From NCBI GenBank assembly GCA_927443345.1, contig CAKMKJ010000039.1, positions 66,372 to 106,160 of the forward strand: a stretch of 39,789 nt of DNA, in the 5' to 3' direction. The position numbers and the translations under genes are program-made. Positions 15,961 to 24,478 of this stretch are shown in pieces. Positions within the stretch are counted from its first letter, which is position 1. Every line of letters begins with the position of its first letter. A model generated the notes under the pieces. The model ran no database searches, was not told the origin of the DNA, and was given only the letters and a program-made list of their open reading frames with translations. This DNA is from an uncultured Anaerolineaceae bacterium (GTDB lineage: Bacteria > Chloroflexota > Anaerolineae > Anaerolineales > Anaerolineaceae).

Positions 15961-15986
15961 ACGTAAAGAAAACAATTAATTTTACG
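15961..15986. repeat. Palindromic direct repeat, copy 1
   Basis: A 26-bp unit with CGTAAA and TTTACG as its ends; copy 2 differs at one base. Each copy is preceded by a GAATTGTTTT-like stretch, so a longer degenerate unit of about 60-100 bases may have been duplicated. Confidence 0.75.
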
Positions 15987-16243
15987 GTAAAAACGATTCA
16001 TGAGTCACGGTTTGACAGTTCTCGGTTCTCGGTTCTCGTTATTTTTGCCTGTTCGTTTTGTCGTCGCGGTTTTCTTGCCCCCACAGACGAGCGAAGCGAG
16101 ACTAGGGAGTGCGCCCCTGAGCGGAGCGAGTGGGGTTTCATTCTCAAAACGAAACAACTCACAAATAATTATCCATTCACCGAATTGTTTTGAATTGTTT
16201 TTGACGCGAACTTTGCGCCCCGAGCTGTGTTTGCGAGGGGAAG

Positions 16244-16269
16244 ACGTAAAGAAATCAATTAATTTTACG
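16244..16269. repeat. Palindromic direct repeat, copy 2
   Basis: 25 of 26 bases match copy 1 at 15961-15986, in the same orientation, 283 bases apart. Confidence 0.75.
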
Positions 16270-16370
16270 CCTGAGATTTTACTTAAAGAGGTTTTCTTTG
16301 CGTGCTCGCGATCTTTGCGCCACCGAGCCGCTTAGCGGCGAGAGGGGTTGCGCCTTTGCGAGAGAAGGTT

Positions 16371-17570
16371 TTACCTGATTACCTTCTTTGACCTGTCAAT
16401 CAACAACAACATCACAAACCCCACCACGGAGATCGCCAGCCCGACCGTCAGCATGAAGGGCACCCCGCCGCGCGAATCCAGCATCAGCCCGCCCAGAATA
16501 TTGCCCAAAAGGCCGCTGATGCCCATCACCATGCCCATCAACGCCTGCCCCTTGTTCTGGTCCGCACTGCTGATCACCTCGTTGACATAATACACCGACG
16601 CGGGGATGAACATGGCATAGGCGAAAAACTGCAGACTCATCGACACATTTACCCAGAACACGCTGGGAGCCAGCAGTGTGACCACCGTCTTGATGATAAA
16701 AGCCACACCTGAAAGCTTCATCAACAGCCCGGCGTTGTGTATTCTCATATACAGCAGCGGAAAGAGCGCCATTGCTGGCAGTTCCACAATCGCGGCAATC
16801 GAGTTGGCCATACCCATATCCGCGCTGCTGCCGCCCACATTTTCGATGATCTGGATCATGAAAGTGCTGATGGTCACATGCGAGAAAAACAAAATTGAGA
16901 TGCTGCCTACCACCCCGATAAAGCGCTTGTTGTTTTTGGCGAACGCCAGCAAACCCGTGGGTTTAACTTCGCCTTCAACGCCGCCCTCCCCGCTTCTTCT
17001 CGCCTTCTGAAAACTTAAGACCAATGCCAGCCCCAACAGCCCAAGCGCAATGTTAACCAGCATAATCACGCCCGCGCCAAAATCATCCACCAGATTGCCC
17101 AACCCAATCGAGAGGATGGCATAAGCAAACGAGCCGATGCCGCGGGCCAGGCTGAAGTTGATCGGCACCCCGTTGTTGATGTGATCCATTGACATGGTGG
17201 TCACCAGCGGAACCTGCGTGGCAAAGAAGGTCAGCAAAATAACATACAGAATACCCACCCCCAGCACCGGTTTGGGGATGATGAACAACAGCACCGCAAA
17301 GAGGATCATGATGAGTAACATCATCGCCACAATCGAGCGCAGCGAGAACTTTTTGGTCTTGTCGGCAAAACTCGCCACCATCGGCTGCACTAAAAGGCCC
17401 AAAACACTTGAAAGCGTGAGGGTTAAGCCGACCTGTGAGTTGGTAAATCCGCGCGCCAGCAGAAACACCGCAGCGTAAGAAAAAATGGAGCAATACCCCA
17501 TGATATAAATCGCCTGGATCATTGAGAAATGACGTGTCAGTTTCTTGCCCAGTATTTTATTGGCGCTCAT
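16371..17570 (-). CDS. MFS transporter (LacY/MFS_1-like)
   Basis: 399 aa from the ATG at 17570 (MSANKILGKK), chosen for the AAGGA eight bases before it; earlier ATGs at 17579 and 17591 lack a ribosome binding site. Twelve membrane helices with the loop 2-3 motif ADKTKKFSLR and a long central cytosolic loop with RRSGEGGVEGE. The pattern fits the sugar-type LacY/NupG branch of MFS; substrate unknown. It is transcribed away from an ArsR regulator whose operator-like repeat lies between them, so that regulator probably controls it. If so, an export role connected with metal stress should be considered. Confidence 0.9.
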   Translation of the reverse strand: MSANKILGKKLTRHFSMIQAIYIMGYCSIFSYAAVFLLARGFTNSQVGLTLTLSSVLGLLVQPMVASFADKTKKFSLRSIVAMMLLIMILFAVLLFIIPKPVLGVGILYVILLTFFATQVPLVTTMSMDHINNGVPINFSLARGIGSFAYAILSIGLGNLVDDFGAGVIMLVNIALGLLGLALVLSFQKARRSGEGGVEGEVKPTGLLAFAKNNKRFIGVVGSISILFFSHVTISTFMIQIIENVGGSSADMGMANSIAAIVELPAMALFPLLYMRIHNAGLLMKLSGVAFIIKTVVTLLAPSVFWVNVSMSLQFFAYAMFIPASVYYVNEVISSADQNKGQALMGMVMGISGLLGNILGGLMLDSRGGVPFMLTVGLAISVVGFVMLLLIDRSKKVIR

Positions 17571-17644
17571 GGTGTTCATCCTTATGGGCATAATTATAGT
17601 AGCTTTGCCCCTCCTCAGCGTCACTTCGTGTTGCACAACATCCC

Positions 17645-17700
17645 TTGACGATGGGGCCGAAAGGATTAAAATACACTTATAGTTGAACAACTATTCAACT
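17645..17700 (+). promoter_or_regulatory. ArsR promoter and 20-bp operator-like dyad
   Basis: TTGACG (17645-17650), a 16-base spacer and TAAAAT (17667-17672). The dyad AGTTGAA-N6-TTCAACT (17681-17700), extended by CTTAT/ATAAG on both sides, covers the expected transcription start, the standard position for ArsR/SmtB repression. The divergent MFS gene starts 75 bases from this promoter. Confidence 0.68.
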
Positions 17701-17716
17701 AATAAGGAAAAAAATT

Positions 17717-18016
17717 ATGCCCCCTTCCATACTTTCTTTGGATACCGCTTACGAACTGGCTGAACTCTTCGACTCGCTCAGCGACCCCACCCGCCTTCAA
17801 ATCATTTCTCTGCTCCCGGAGGATGACGAGGTCGGCGTCTCTGAACTCGTCGCCAAACTCAACCTGAGCAAATCGGCCGTCTCGCATCAACTGCGCGGAT
17901 TGCGCGACAAGCGCATCATCCGCACCCGCAAACAGGGCCGCAACGTCTTCGTTTGCCTGGATGACCGCCATGTCGCCGAACTCTTTCAGCGCGGCCTCGA
18001 ACACATCCAACATTAA
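17717..18016 (+). CDS. ArsR/SmtB regulator with alpha-5 Zn/Co-type site
   Basis: 99 aa winged helix. SDPTRLQIISLL is helix 2; VSELVAKLNLSKSAVSHQLRGLRD is the helix-turn-helix; TRKQGRNVFVCLDD is the wing. The last helix carries Asp83-x-His85-x10-His96-x2-His99. This is the spacing of the alpha-5 site of CzrA/SmtB (D84, H86, H97, H100 in CzrA), which binds Zn(II) or Co(II) across the dimer. The alpha-3 Cys motif of ArsR/CadC is absent. A zinc- or cobalt-released repressor is therefore predicted. AAGGA lies eight bases before the ATG. It is divergent from an MFS gene instead of the usual CDF or P-type exporter. Confidence 0.93.
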   Translation: MPPSILSLDTAYELAELFDSLSDPTRLQIISLLPEDDEVGVSELVAKLNLSKSAVSHQLRGLRDKRIIRTRKQGRNVFVCLDDRHVAELFQRGLEHIQH

Positions 18017-18031
18017 TATACGCTTAAAAAC

Positions 18032-18064
18032 GTCTCCGATTTCCTAAAAAAAGAAATCGGAGAC
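18032..18064. terminator. Hairpin terminator after the ArsR gene
   Basis: GTCTCCGATTTC (18032-18043) pairs perfectly with 18053-18064 around an A-rich 9-base loop. A perfect 18-base palindrome centred on GAATTC follows at 18087-18104. Together they separate the ArsR gene from the convergent aldo/keto reductase gene. Confidence 0.7.
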
Positions 18065-18130
18065 ATGCACTAAAAAACTCACTTTGGTTCCAGAATTCTG
18101 GAACTTGCACTTACTAAACCCGATAAAACA

Positions 18131-18991
18131 TTACTCGGCAAACAGATTCTGCATCTCAAGCTTATCCACCAAGGCCTGCATCACCCCGTCAGTGGGCTTA
18201 CGTTCAAAGCGATTGGCAGCATCCAGCACCAACGGCAAAATGTTAATGTCGCCTGCAGAGTTGAGGAATAACCCTTCATTGCCCAACACCCAGTGTACCG
18301 CCAGGTCGATATCCGCCTGGGCCTCAAGCGGACGGTACCATGTCGTACGCGTATGTTCGCGCTCACCCCAGGGCGTGTGCACCAGGGATTTGATCGTCTG
18401 CACAGCCACATTCCGTTTCTGGCAGATGGCCAGCAAATTCAAGAAATCGCTGCGGTACTGTTCATTGATCCACATCAGGTAGCTGTAAGGCAGCAGCACA
18501 GAATCAAAATCAAAAAGCGCCAGCGCTTTGGTGTGCTGTGCTGCCGTGGTCAAGCCATGACCGGTTATGCCGATGAAGCGCACCAGCCCCTCTTCTCGCG
18601 CACGGATGGCCGCTTCAAGCGCTCCGCCCGCACCCATTGCCGTCTGCCACTCGCCTGGCTCAACCAGATTATGCAGTTGGATCATGTCTACCTGGTCCAC
18701 GTGCAGCCGCTCCAGCGACCGGCGAATGGAGTCATAAGCTTTCTCGGCAGTACGTTCTTCAGTCTTGGTTGCCAAAAAGGAGGGCCTGCCGTGCCGCTTG
18801 ATCCAATCTCCAAGGTAAATCTCGGCATTGCCATAACTTGCAGCCACATCAAAGTGGTTTACGCCGCTCGACAGCGCTAGATCTATTGTCCTGTCTGCAT
18901 CGCCTTGAGGCATATCCCAAAGTGCCGCCGCCCCAAACAGAATACGCGAACTCATGTGTCCGGTTCGTCCAAATGCATATTTTGCGATCAT
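18131..18991 (-). CDS. Aldo/keto reductase
   Basis: 286 aa from the ATG at 18991 ([10 protein letters not shown]), with GGAGG eight bases upstream. NADPH-dependent reduction of aldehydes or ketones in the cytosol. The catalytic tetrad is present: Asp48 and Tyr53 in [13 protein letters not shown], Lys76 in LATKTEER, and His107 in [20 protein letters not shown] is the usual AKR core strand. The C-terminal part is shorter than in large AKRs and lacks the RS-x-x-R type cofactor loop that I could recognise, so cofactor preference is open. Substrate unknown. Monocistronic by appearance. Confidence 0.93.
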   Translation of the reverse strand: MIAKYAFGRTGHMSSRILFGAAALWDMPQGDADRTIDLALSSGVNHFDVAASYGNAEIYLGDWIKRHGRPSFLATKTEERTAEKAYDSIRRSLERLHVDQVDMIQLHNLVEPGEWQTAMGAGGALEAAIRAREEGLVRFIGITGHGLTTAAQHTKALALFDFDSVLLPYSYLMWINEQYRSDFLNLLAICQKRNVAVQTIKSLVHTPWGEREHTRTTWYRPLEAQADIDLAVHWVLGNEGLFLNSAGDINILPLVLDAANRFERKPTDGVMQALVDKLEMQNLFAE

Positions 18992-19136
18992 AAAAGTAAC
19001 CTCCAACAATAGACTAATACCTTTCCTTCATTATGCCATAAACTGAGTCTATCTTTAAGACAGACCCCCGTGTCTTTAAATCTGCGGGGTTCCAAAATAT
19101 TTTTTGAGTTTTTTGTGTAATTCGTGTAGTTCTAAG

Positions 19137-19757
19137 TTAAGCACTTTCTAATAACAAAGGTTCTCTCACCATGCACCACAGTTCCAGGTCATTATGCGGA
19201 AATTTCTCCGTGCTGATCAACTTAAACCCCTTATTTTCGTAATACGGCACATTCTTCTCGTCGTGCGTCTCAAGATACACGGGCATGCTGGCTGAATCCG
19301 CAATATCCAGCACCTTCTTCAGCAGCGCAGACCCAATGCCCGTGCCTTTTACTTTTGGGTCAACCGTCAATCCCCACAGATAATAATGCAGACGATCCTT
19401 CATCAGCCGTTCATGCGTCTCCCCCACGAAGGCCTCGCATTCCTGCGACCGCGAAAAATCCTTCAAACCCAACACCATAGGCGTGAGTAAAAATCCGTGC
19501 TGCATGTATTCCCACTGAGAAATCTTGGTATGCCCGGGCGGCAGAGTAAAAATGACAACAGAGCAATCAGGGTTTGTATAGACTTCTCCGTAGCTCAAGG
19601 CACACTTAAGCGTTTGCTCCATATACCAGGGTAGCTCCCACAACCGACGCTTTTCATCAGGAAAATAAAAGGTAAACATCGGGTAGTTGAAAAATGCGGA
19701 GGCCACCACCGCTGCTGCTTTCTTCTTGTTTTTGGGGTCGAGTTTGATGATTTCCAT
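19137..19757 (-). CDS. GNAT-family N-acetyltransferase
   Basis: 206 aa from the ATG at 19757 (MEIIKLDPKN), with GAGGGA upstream; the frame opens earlier without a better start. The acetyl-CoA site is LTVDPKVKGTGIGSALL (motif A), followed by motif B in PVYLETHDEKNVPYYENKGF. The N-terminal half, rich in Phe and Tyr (VASAFFNYPMFTFYFPDE), is typical of the GNAT group often annotated near resistance genes. It transfers acetyl from acetyl-CoA to an unknown amine. About 145 bases with a weak hairpin (around 19055-19082) separate it from the aldo/keto reductase gene. Confidence 0.9.
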   Translation of the reverse strand: MEIIKLDPKNKKKAAAVVASAFFNYPMFTFYFPDEKRRLWELPWYMEQTLKCALSYGEVYTNPDCSVVIFTLPPGHTKISQWEYMQHGFLLTPMVLGLKDFSRSQECEAFVGETHERLMKDRLHYYLWGLTVDPKVKGTGIGSALLKKVLDIADSASMPVYLETHDEKNVPYYENKGFKLISTEKFPHNDLELWCMVREPLLLESA

Positions 19758-19904
19758 AATATCCCTCGTTGGCAATTTGCAATTTTCTTCGTTACAAGTA
19801 TTCTCCAATTTCCATATTTCAACATCCCCCTTAAGTTATATTAGAAGGCACAATAAATTTTTCGTGTTTTTCGTGTATTCCGTGGTTAAGGCTCTTAAAT
19901 AAAA

Positions 19905-19939
19905 AACGTACCCTCCAATAAGTATCTGGAGAGTACGTT
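19905..19939 (-). terminator. Intrinsic terminator of the DUF998 gene
   Basis: A 13-bp stem (19905-19917 with 19927-19939, one mismatch) starts AACGTAC. On the minus strand it is followed by a run of T, directly after the stop at 19960. Confidence 0.85.
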
Positions 19940-19959
19940 AAAACATAATTGTTTAAACT

Positions 19960-20601
19960 CTATTTCATCATTTGGATGACACACACCGCCAACACGATCA
20001 CCCAAACGTTATAAATCACCACCATGATGCGGTTCGGCCAGCCCAGCAGCACCTTCGGACCAACCCGCCCCGCGCTTGGATCTTTCCTCCGCGACCAGAT
20101 GATGGAAGCAAAGAACCCGATCATACCAAGCCAGTTCAAGAGGGTGAAGTTAAACACCACCAGTGTATACGGCTCCCAGAACGGACTGCGCAACAAGGCG
20201 TTCGCCACCAGGGTTGAAGCAATGGGGAAGGTCAAGATCACAATAGATTCGCACAGGGTATGAATGGTGTTATCCCGACCGGTTGAGTTATCTGTGATCG
20301 CATTGGTCTTGAAAATGCCCGCGCCAACCAGCGCCAGTACAATAATCAAGAACCAAACCCAGCCGATGATTCCTCCCGCAGAACCGATGAAACGCCATGC
20401 CACGACCATCATAAAGAGAACGCTGGCCGCCCAGGCAAAAAAAGCTCCCTGCATCAGAGTGCCATGTTTACCGATTTCGTATTCGCTGATCATGCGCCAC
20501 TTGGGGTCAAACTCAGGCTTAAGAAAATGCAGCAAAGCCAGTGTCAAGATAAACATTGCAGCAAAAATAACAGCCGCAATACTCATTATTGAGTAAATCA
20601 T
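19960..20601 (-). CDS. DUF998 membrane protein
   Basis: 213 aa with six membrane segments. The first loop LKPEFDPKWRMISEYEIGKHG carries the Ser-x-Tyr-x-x-Gly-x-x-Gly pattern of DUF998; the second loop AITDNSTGRDNTIHTLCES is also typical. Function unknown. AGGAGG lies five bases before the ATG, so the start is certain. A clean terminator follows, and a hairpin lies upstream (20670-20707) from the neighbouring gene, so this is a single-gene unit. Confidence 0.88.
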   Translation of the reverse strand: MIYSIMSIAAVIFAAMFILTLALLHFLKPEFDPKWRMISEYEIGKHGTLMQGAFFAWAASVLFMMVVAWRFIGSAGGIIGWVWFLIIVLALVGAGIFKTNAITDNSTGRDNTIHTLCESIVILTFPIASTLVANALLRSPFWEPYTLVVFNFTLLNWLGMIGFFASIIWSRRKDPSAGRVGPKVLLGWPNRIMVVIYNVWVIVLAVCVIQMMK

Positions 20602-20669
20602 AAGTCCTCCTGATTTATAAATGCTCTGAGAATATTATACGTTTTATTGAAGTAGTTCATTGGTATTGA

Positions 20670-20707
20670 AAAACAGTGTGGAACCCTGTTTGAGTCCACA
20701 CTGTTTT
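20670..20707 (-). terminator. Intrinsic terminator of the Ntn-hydrolase gene
   Basis: AAAACAGTGTGGA (20670-20682) and its perfect complement (20695-20707) form a 13-bp stem with a 12-base loop. Read on the minus strand it ends in TTTTT, twenty bases past the stop at 20727. Confidence 0.9.
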
Positions 20708-20726
20708 CTCAATTACAGCAATTATC

Positions 20727-21845
20727 TTAGTTAATTGTTGCCATAAATTCAGGCGGCATCTTCTTCAATGGCAACTGAATCGGATAACTTGCCATCGGTG
20801 TATCAAACCCAATGCGGTACCAGGCTCCATCAACTGGAGAGCCAAAACACATATCGATTTCACCGGTTTGAGGGTCGAAGATCATTGACCTCAGCGTACC
20901 GAACCATTCTTCATAGAAGTGGCATGCCAGCCCATTAGGATACTCGTCTGAAAGCAGAGACTTGATGGCTTGCTTACTCACTTTTTGTGGCCCGCTCAGC
21001 CGTGCTTGAATCGCGTCATAACGGGTCTGCGAGTTTACCCAGACAGGATCACGATAGGGTTCCATTTCAGGCAGATTAAAGTGATTGGTTGAACTGATCA
21101 TTTGATCGGCGGTTTTGGAATCAATTTTTTTGACAACTTTGTGGGGGCCGAAAATTTCGATCAGCGCAGCTTCTCCAGATTTGTCTGCAACAATCAGATT
21201 CGGGTTCCCACAGGTTGGAATTTCCTTAATTAATTGAATCGCTTCATCTACTGTTTTACAGTTTTCAAGAACTGCTCGTATCACAAACCAAAACTGAAAT
21301 CCATCCTGAATCGGAGCGCGCATCCCCGCTTCAAGCCCGGTTGGCATCCCGCCCGCTGACATCGTGACCACCAGGCCGTGTTCATTCATTCCCTCGGTGT
21401 AACCAAAGAAAATGAGGGATGATCCAATAAATGCAAACTTATTGTTGGCTTGCAGGGTGCACAGACGCATGTCTTCAGTATTGACACCAAACTCATAGCT
21501 CCGTCCAACCAATGTTCGTCCTTCGGCTGTTCGAGAAGGGAGTAAAGCAAAGTGGCTGCACTTTCCATTGGGTAAAAATGTATAGGCGTAATACACGAGA
21601 TCTGCCAATGGAATTCCCAGACCATCTGCAAAACCTTCCATTTCCGCATTGATTCCCGGGCAGAAATGTTCCATTTGTGACGATACTCGATTGAATTGTT
21701 CTTCTGTAAACTTTCCGGTGCCGGAACCAAGAAAACTTACGAATTGCGGCATATGTTTAACCGCTTCTGCCTGGAGTCTGCCTATTTGGTACGGGTCACC
21801 TTTGAGGTGAATATGTTGAAATACGACTTGCCGCTGTTGAGTCAT
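20727..21845 (-). CDS. C45-type Ntn hydrolase (acyl-transferase-like)
   Basis: 372 aa. Related to isopenicillin N acyltransferase (AAT, peptidase family C45), Ntn hydrolases that cut themselves to expose a catalytic Cys. The probable nucleophile is Cys96 in LPNGKCSHFALLP, followed by GRTLVGRSYEF, the usual beta strand with Arg. The conserved later motif ISSTNHF is present, as is GYTEGMNEHGLVVTMS. The N-terminal GDPYQIGRLQAEAV is also typical. Substrate unknown; family members cleave or form amides such as acyl-amino acids. AAGGAGG precedes the ATG. It lies downstream of an AraC regulator gene on the same strand (89 bases). Confidence 0.9.
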   Translation of the reverse strand: MTQQRQVVFQHIHLKGDPYQIGRLQAEAVKHMPQFVSFLGSGTGKFTEEQFNRVSSQMEHFCPGINAEMEGFADGLGIPLADLVYYAYTFLPNGKCSHFALLPSRTAEGRTLVGRSYEFGVNTEDMRLCTLQANNKFAFIGSSLIFFGYTEGMNEHGLVVTMSAGGMPTGLEAGMRAPIQDGFQFWFVIRAVLENCKTVDEAIQLIKEIPTCGNPNLIVADKSGEAALIEIFGPHKVVKKIDSKTADQMISSTNHFNLPEMEPYRDPVWVNSQTRYDAIQARLSGPQKVSKQAIKSLLSDEYPNGLACHFYEEWFGTLRSMIFDPQTGEIDMCFGSPVDGAWYRIGFDTPMASYPIQLPLKKMPPEFMATIN

Positions 21846-21934
21846 TAGATCCTCCTTTTGAATGACCCAAGGATACTCGTGCAGCGTGAAAATTGCTTTG
21901 CAAAGCTTGCCTTCTACTTTACAAATCTTGCTAT

Positions 21935-22807
21935 TTAAAGCGGCACAATCGGAATATAGATTTCCATTTCATACTTCCCCTCAGGATTGGTTTCAGGTGT
22001 CGATAAATAGATCTCATAGGGCGGTAAATCGGCAGGTTGAAATCCGCTGTCTAACAACCAATCACGGTACAAATACATATAAATCCCCTGGATTTCATCC
22101 AATGTACAGGTTACTCTGACCGTAGCACATTTTGAGCCAGCCAGCTGCATATACCCAATGGGAGGTTGCGGATGGATTTCATTTGGAACGGACAGACAAG
22201 CAAAATATCTACACTTATCTGAAGGAGTAATTAGTGGGTCATCATAAGAAATGCCAAGCACACGAGTATCTTTAAAAACTAATTCATGCGCTGTTGCCCA
22301 TTTAAAGAGTTGATTCCAGCCTCTACAAATCAACTCAATTTTGTACCCCTTTAGAATCGAGACATAAATAAGGTTCCATGTTGGAACCTTTCGAATTTCG
22401 ACATTTATTTGATTTACATCATGAAGGAATAATTTATCACGATAAACATCAGGCAGAGCAGGTCTGCTTTCAGCCTTGCGATACGCGTTAGCTGACATTC
22501 CGAAATGATTTTTGAACGAACGAGCGAAGGCAGAGGATGAGGAAAAACCGCAGTTCAGGGCAATCTGCGTAATCGAATATCCAGAATATTTGGCGAGCAT
22601 ATTTGCAGCTCTTTCGAGGCGGATTCGATTTAGAAAATGTTGGGGTGTCTCACCAATTAAAGCAGAAAAGAGTCGATGAAAGTGGAAAGCCGAAAAACCC
22701 GCATTTCTGGCAAGGTCATTTAAAACCATTTTATCCTGCAGATGGTCATGCATATGCATGATTACTGCATCGACCCTTGCTTTATAGACTGACCTCGAAT
22801 CTGGCAC
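21935..22807 (-). CDS. AraC regulator with GyrI-like ligand domain
   Basis: 290 aa. Residues about 10-112 form the AraC double helix-turn-helix (LNDLARNAGFSAFHFHRLFS and ITQIALNCGFSSSSAFARSF, then the FGMSANAYR end). Residues about 130-290 form a GyrI-like/SOUL-type small-molecule domain, ending YEMEIYIPIVPL, as in Rob/SbmC-type activators that bind hydrophobic drugs. It probably activates genes in response to a small lipophilic compound. Start MPDSRSVYKA. The neighbour downstream on the same strand is the C45 hydrolase, a candidate target. A second stand-alone GyrI-like protein is encoded at 37439-37918. Confidence 0.93.
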   Translation of the reverse strand: MPDSRSVYKARVDAVIMHMHDHLQDKMVLNDLARNAGFSAFHFHRLFSALIGETPQHFLNRIRLERAANMLAKYSGYSITQIALNCGFSSSSAFARSFKNHFGMSANAYRKAESRPALPDVYRDKLFLHDVNQINVEIRKVPTWNLIYVSILKGYKIELICRGWNQLFKWATAHELVFKDTRVLGISYDDPLITPSDKCRYFACLSVPNEIHPQPPIGYMQLAGSKCATVRVTCTLDEIQGIYMYLYRDWLLDSGFQPADLPPYEIYLSTPETNPEGKYEMEIYIPIVPL

Positions 22808-22933
22808 TAATGACTCCTCACGGGTTTCAATTTAATTCTGAAAATCTGTTTTTGATCACTGCGGTTGTGTATCACCGAGATCAAATAGGATATATGGTTT
22901 TATTCTTTTTTCAACAGTCAGAAACTGTGCTTT

Positions 22934-23263
22934 TTATATATTTCTATCTTTTTTAGGCTTGGGAACTGGAAGCTCTTTTTCAGTAATTGTGATTAATTCA
23001 CACAGCCATTCCTTATCATCAAATTGCTCTTCAATTAAAAAGGATAACTTCGCTCCTTGATAAGGTGGTGCTTCGACAACCTCGCCAATGAATGCCCTGC
23101 CGCCTTCAGTTGGTTTTACAAACAGTTTATTGTCACACACTAAAGCAACAACTTTTTCGTTGCAATAAATGGCATACTCCCCGAACATCTTACGATACCT
23201 GATTGCGCCGGCCAGTTCCATTTGTTCAACCAGAAATTTTATAAAATCTTCATCAGATGCCAT
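22934..23263 (-). CDS. TfoX N-terminal domain protein
   Basis: 109 aa. Starts MASDEDFIKFLVEQM, then RYRKMFGEYAIYCNEKVVALVCDNKLFVKP, which is the TfoX-N pattern (Arg-x-Met-Phe-Gly, then Gly and Lys-Pro). The second TfoX-C domain is missing, as in most stand-alone versions. In gammaproteobacteria TfoX activates competence; for stand-alone TfoX-N proteins in other phyla no role is known. A GGAGAG is present upstream. It follows the DUF1697 gene by 53 bases on the same strand and may be co-transcribed. This pair of families is often seen together. Confidence 0.92.
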   Translation of the reverse strand: MASDEDFIKFLVEQMELAGAIRYRKMFGEYAIYCNEKVVALVCDNKLFVKPTEGGRAFIGEVVEAPPYQGAKLSFLIEEQFDDKEWLCELITITEKELPVPKPKKDRNI

Positions 23264-23316
23264 GTCTCTTTCTCTCCTAATTATGAGATTTATAAACGGA
23301 TGAAAACAAACGCTTC

Positions 23317-23856
23317 CTAATCATTAATCAGCATCTCCCTGAGTTTGCACACTGTGTTCCAGTTGCGATCAGTCATATCCACACCGATGATCTTTTCAGC
23401 CGTCGCAGCCAGCCTGGATTTACCCACCCCATCCGGTGCATAAAGGTAAAACACTTTTGGGGTAAGGCAGTAGTGTTCGCTCTCGGTCTTTAAACTGGTA
23501 AGCTTCTCGATATTAACATTCTCAGGCTCTGCAGCCAAAAACCCCAGATGCAGGGTGCTTGGCTCCGCATCTGGCACCGGAAACGGATTTTCATCAATGG
23601 CATTTTCAAGTTCATCAGCGGTCAGGAGCAACACTTTAGGCGCAAAACCGCACTTTTTTTCAATTTCAAGACTGATAGTGATGGAAAATTCAATCGTATC
23701 CACCTCATTGTATTGAAAAACTACATTGCCGCTCTGAATGTAGGTCTTCACACTTTGAGCCCCCAATCCTTCGAGGGTTTTTACCAGAACATCCATCGGC
23801 AATTTATTTTTGCCGCCCACATTAATCCCGCGCAATAGTGCGATGTATGCTTTCAT
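23317..23856 (-). CDS. DUF1697 protein
   Basis: 179 aa. The N-terminus YIALLRGINVGGKNKLPMDVL and TYIQSGNVVFQ are diagnostic of DUF1697, as is the late YLYAPDGVGKSRLA and NWNTVCKL. A ferredoxin-like cytosolic fold is known for the family; function is not. The coding sequence seems complete, without frameshift. Likely in one unit with the TfoX-N gene that follows. Confidence 0.94.
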   Translation of the reverse strand: MKAYIALLRGINVGGKNKLPMDVLVKTLEGLGAQSVKTYIQSGNVVFQYNEVDTIEFSITISLEIEKKCGFAPKVLLLTADELENAIDENPFPVPDAEPSTLHLGFLAAEPENVNIEKLTSLKTESEHYCLTPKVFYLYAPDGVGKSRLAATAEKIIGVDMTDRNWNTVCKLREMLIND

Positions 23857-24367
23857 TTATCCAATCCTTAGCTTTCCACGAAAAAAACTTCAATTTTCGG
23901 CATGTAAAAAAGTAACAAGTTTCTATTTTAATTCCTAATGGCTTTTTGGTCTTGCATTCATCGATGACTGTGCTTGGGGTTTCCTTCACCATTCGAAACA
24001 AAAAATGATTGTCAAATACAACGTACTGCTCGCTTAATCAATATCTTTAGATAACGCAACACTATTCTTACCAGTAGCCAAACACAACAATTCTACATGA
24101 GAAACCTGATGAATCTTTGAATGTTTAATCAGATATCACTTCTAATTAAATATTTATCAGCGCTATCCCACCAACCGGTATCGGGCATATAACCGGAGTT
24201 CGTGTATTCCAACCGCACCTTCAATAGCTTGATAAAGACACTCAAAAGAGTGTCGTCTTAATTATATTCGGTCTAATCCCTTCGAGGGATGATATCGCAG
24301 CACCACTATTCCCTTAAAAAGGTTCTGGCAATTTGAGTTTATCCTGCAAACCAAAAAATCTAAACCC
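23857..24367. other. Intergenic region with gene debris, no intact gene
   Basis: About 510 bases. On the minus strand 24129-24257 reads 42 sense codons to a stop, including the protein-like stretch LEYTNSGYMPDTGWWDSADK, but without start signal or upstream continuation; it may be the tail of a lost gene. A hairpin GACACTC-aaaa-GAGTGTC lies at 24237-24254. TCCCTTCGAGGGA near 24286 is a short palindrome. Confidence 0.45.
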
Positions 24368-24439
24368 TATACAAACCTCAAAATCCTTTGACATAGTTTA
24401 TACAAACCTTATAATAGATATTGTACATACGTTGTACAA
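24368..24439 (+). promoter_or_regulatory. Consensus promoter with direct repeats and 19-bp operator
   Basis: TTGACA (24388-24393), a 16-base spacer and TATAAT (24410-24415): both boxes perfect. TATACAAACCT occurs at 24368-24378 and 24399-24409, 31 bases apart (three helical turns), once upstream and once in the spacer. TTGTACA-TACGT-TGTACAA (24421-24439), a perfect dyad, covers the expected start of transcription. The fasciclin gene starts at 24479. Regulators are not encoded next to it. Confidence 0.85.
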
Positions 24440-24478
24440 GATAAATCTTAGACGTTCAGATGAAAGGAATTAGAAAAG

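Larger units (their letters stand above)
15625..16370. other. Repeat-rich intergenic region, no credible gene
   Basis: 746 bases. The first part is very AT-rich, the second has GC-rich patches such as GAGCGAAGCGAG and GAGCGGAGCGAG. GTTCTCG is repeated three times in tandem (16018-16038). A 26-bp palindromic repeat occurs twice (15961-15986, 16244-16269). The plus-strand open frame at 16000-16335 has no ribosome binding site and low-complexity content, and is not called. The promoter of the restriction gene must lie near 15625-15720. Confidence 0.7.

Noticed and set aside
16000-16335. Plus-strand open frame of 111 codons
   Set aside because: No ribosome binding site, Ser/Arg/Leu-rich low-complexity product, lies in repeat-rich DNA; no family resemblance.
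16060-16340. GAGCGAAGCGAG-type repeats as a CRISPR or tandem array
   Set aside because: Units are irregular in spacing and sequence, no constant spacer length, no cas genes.
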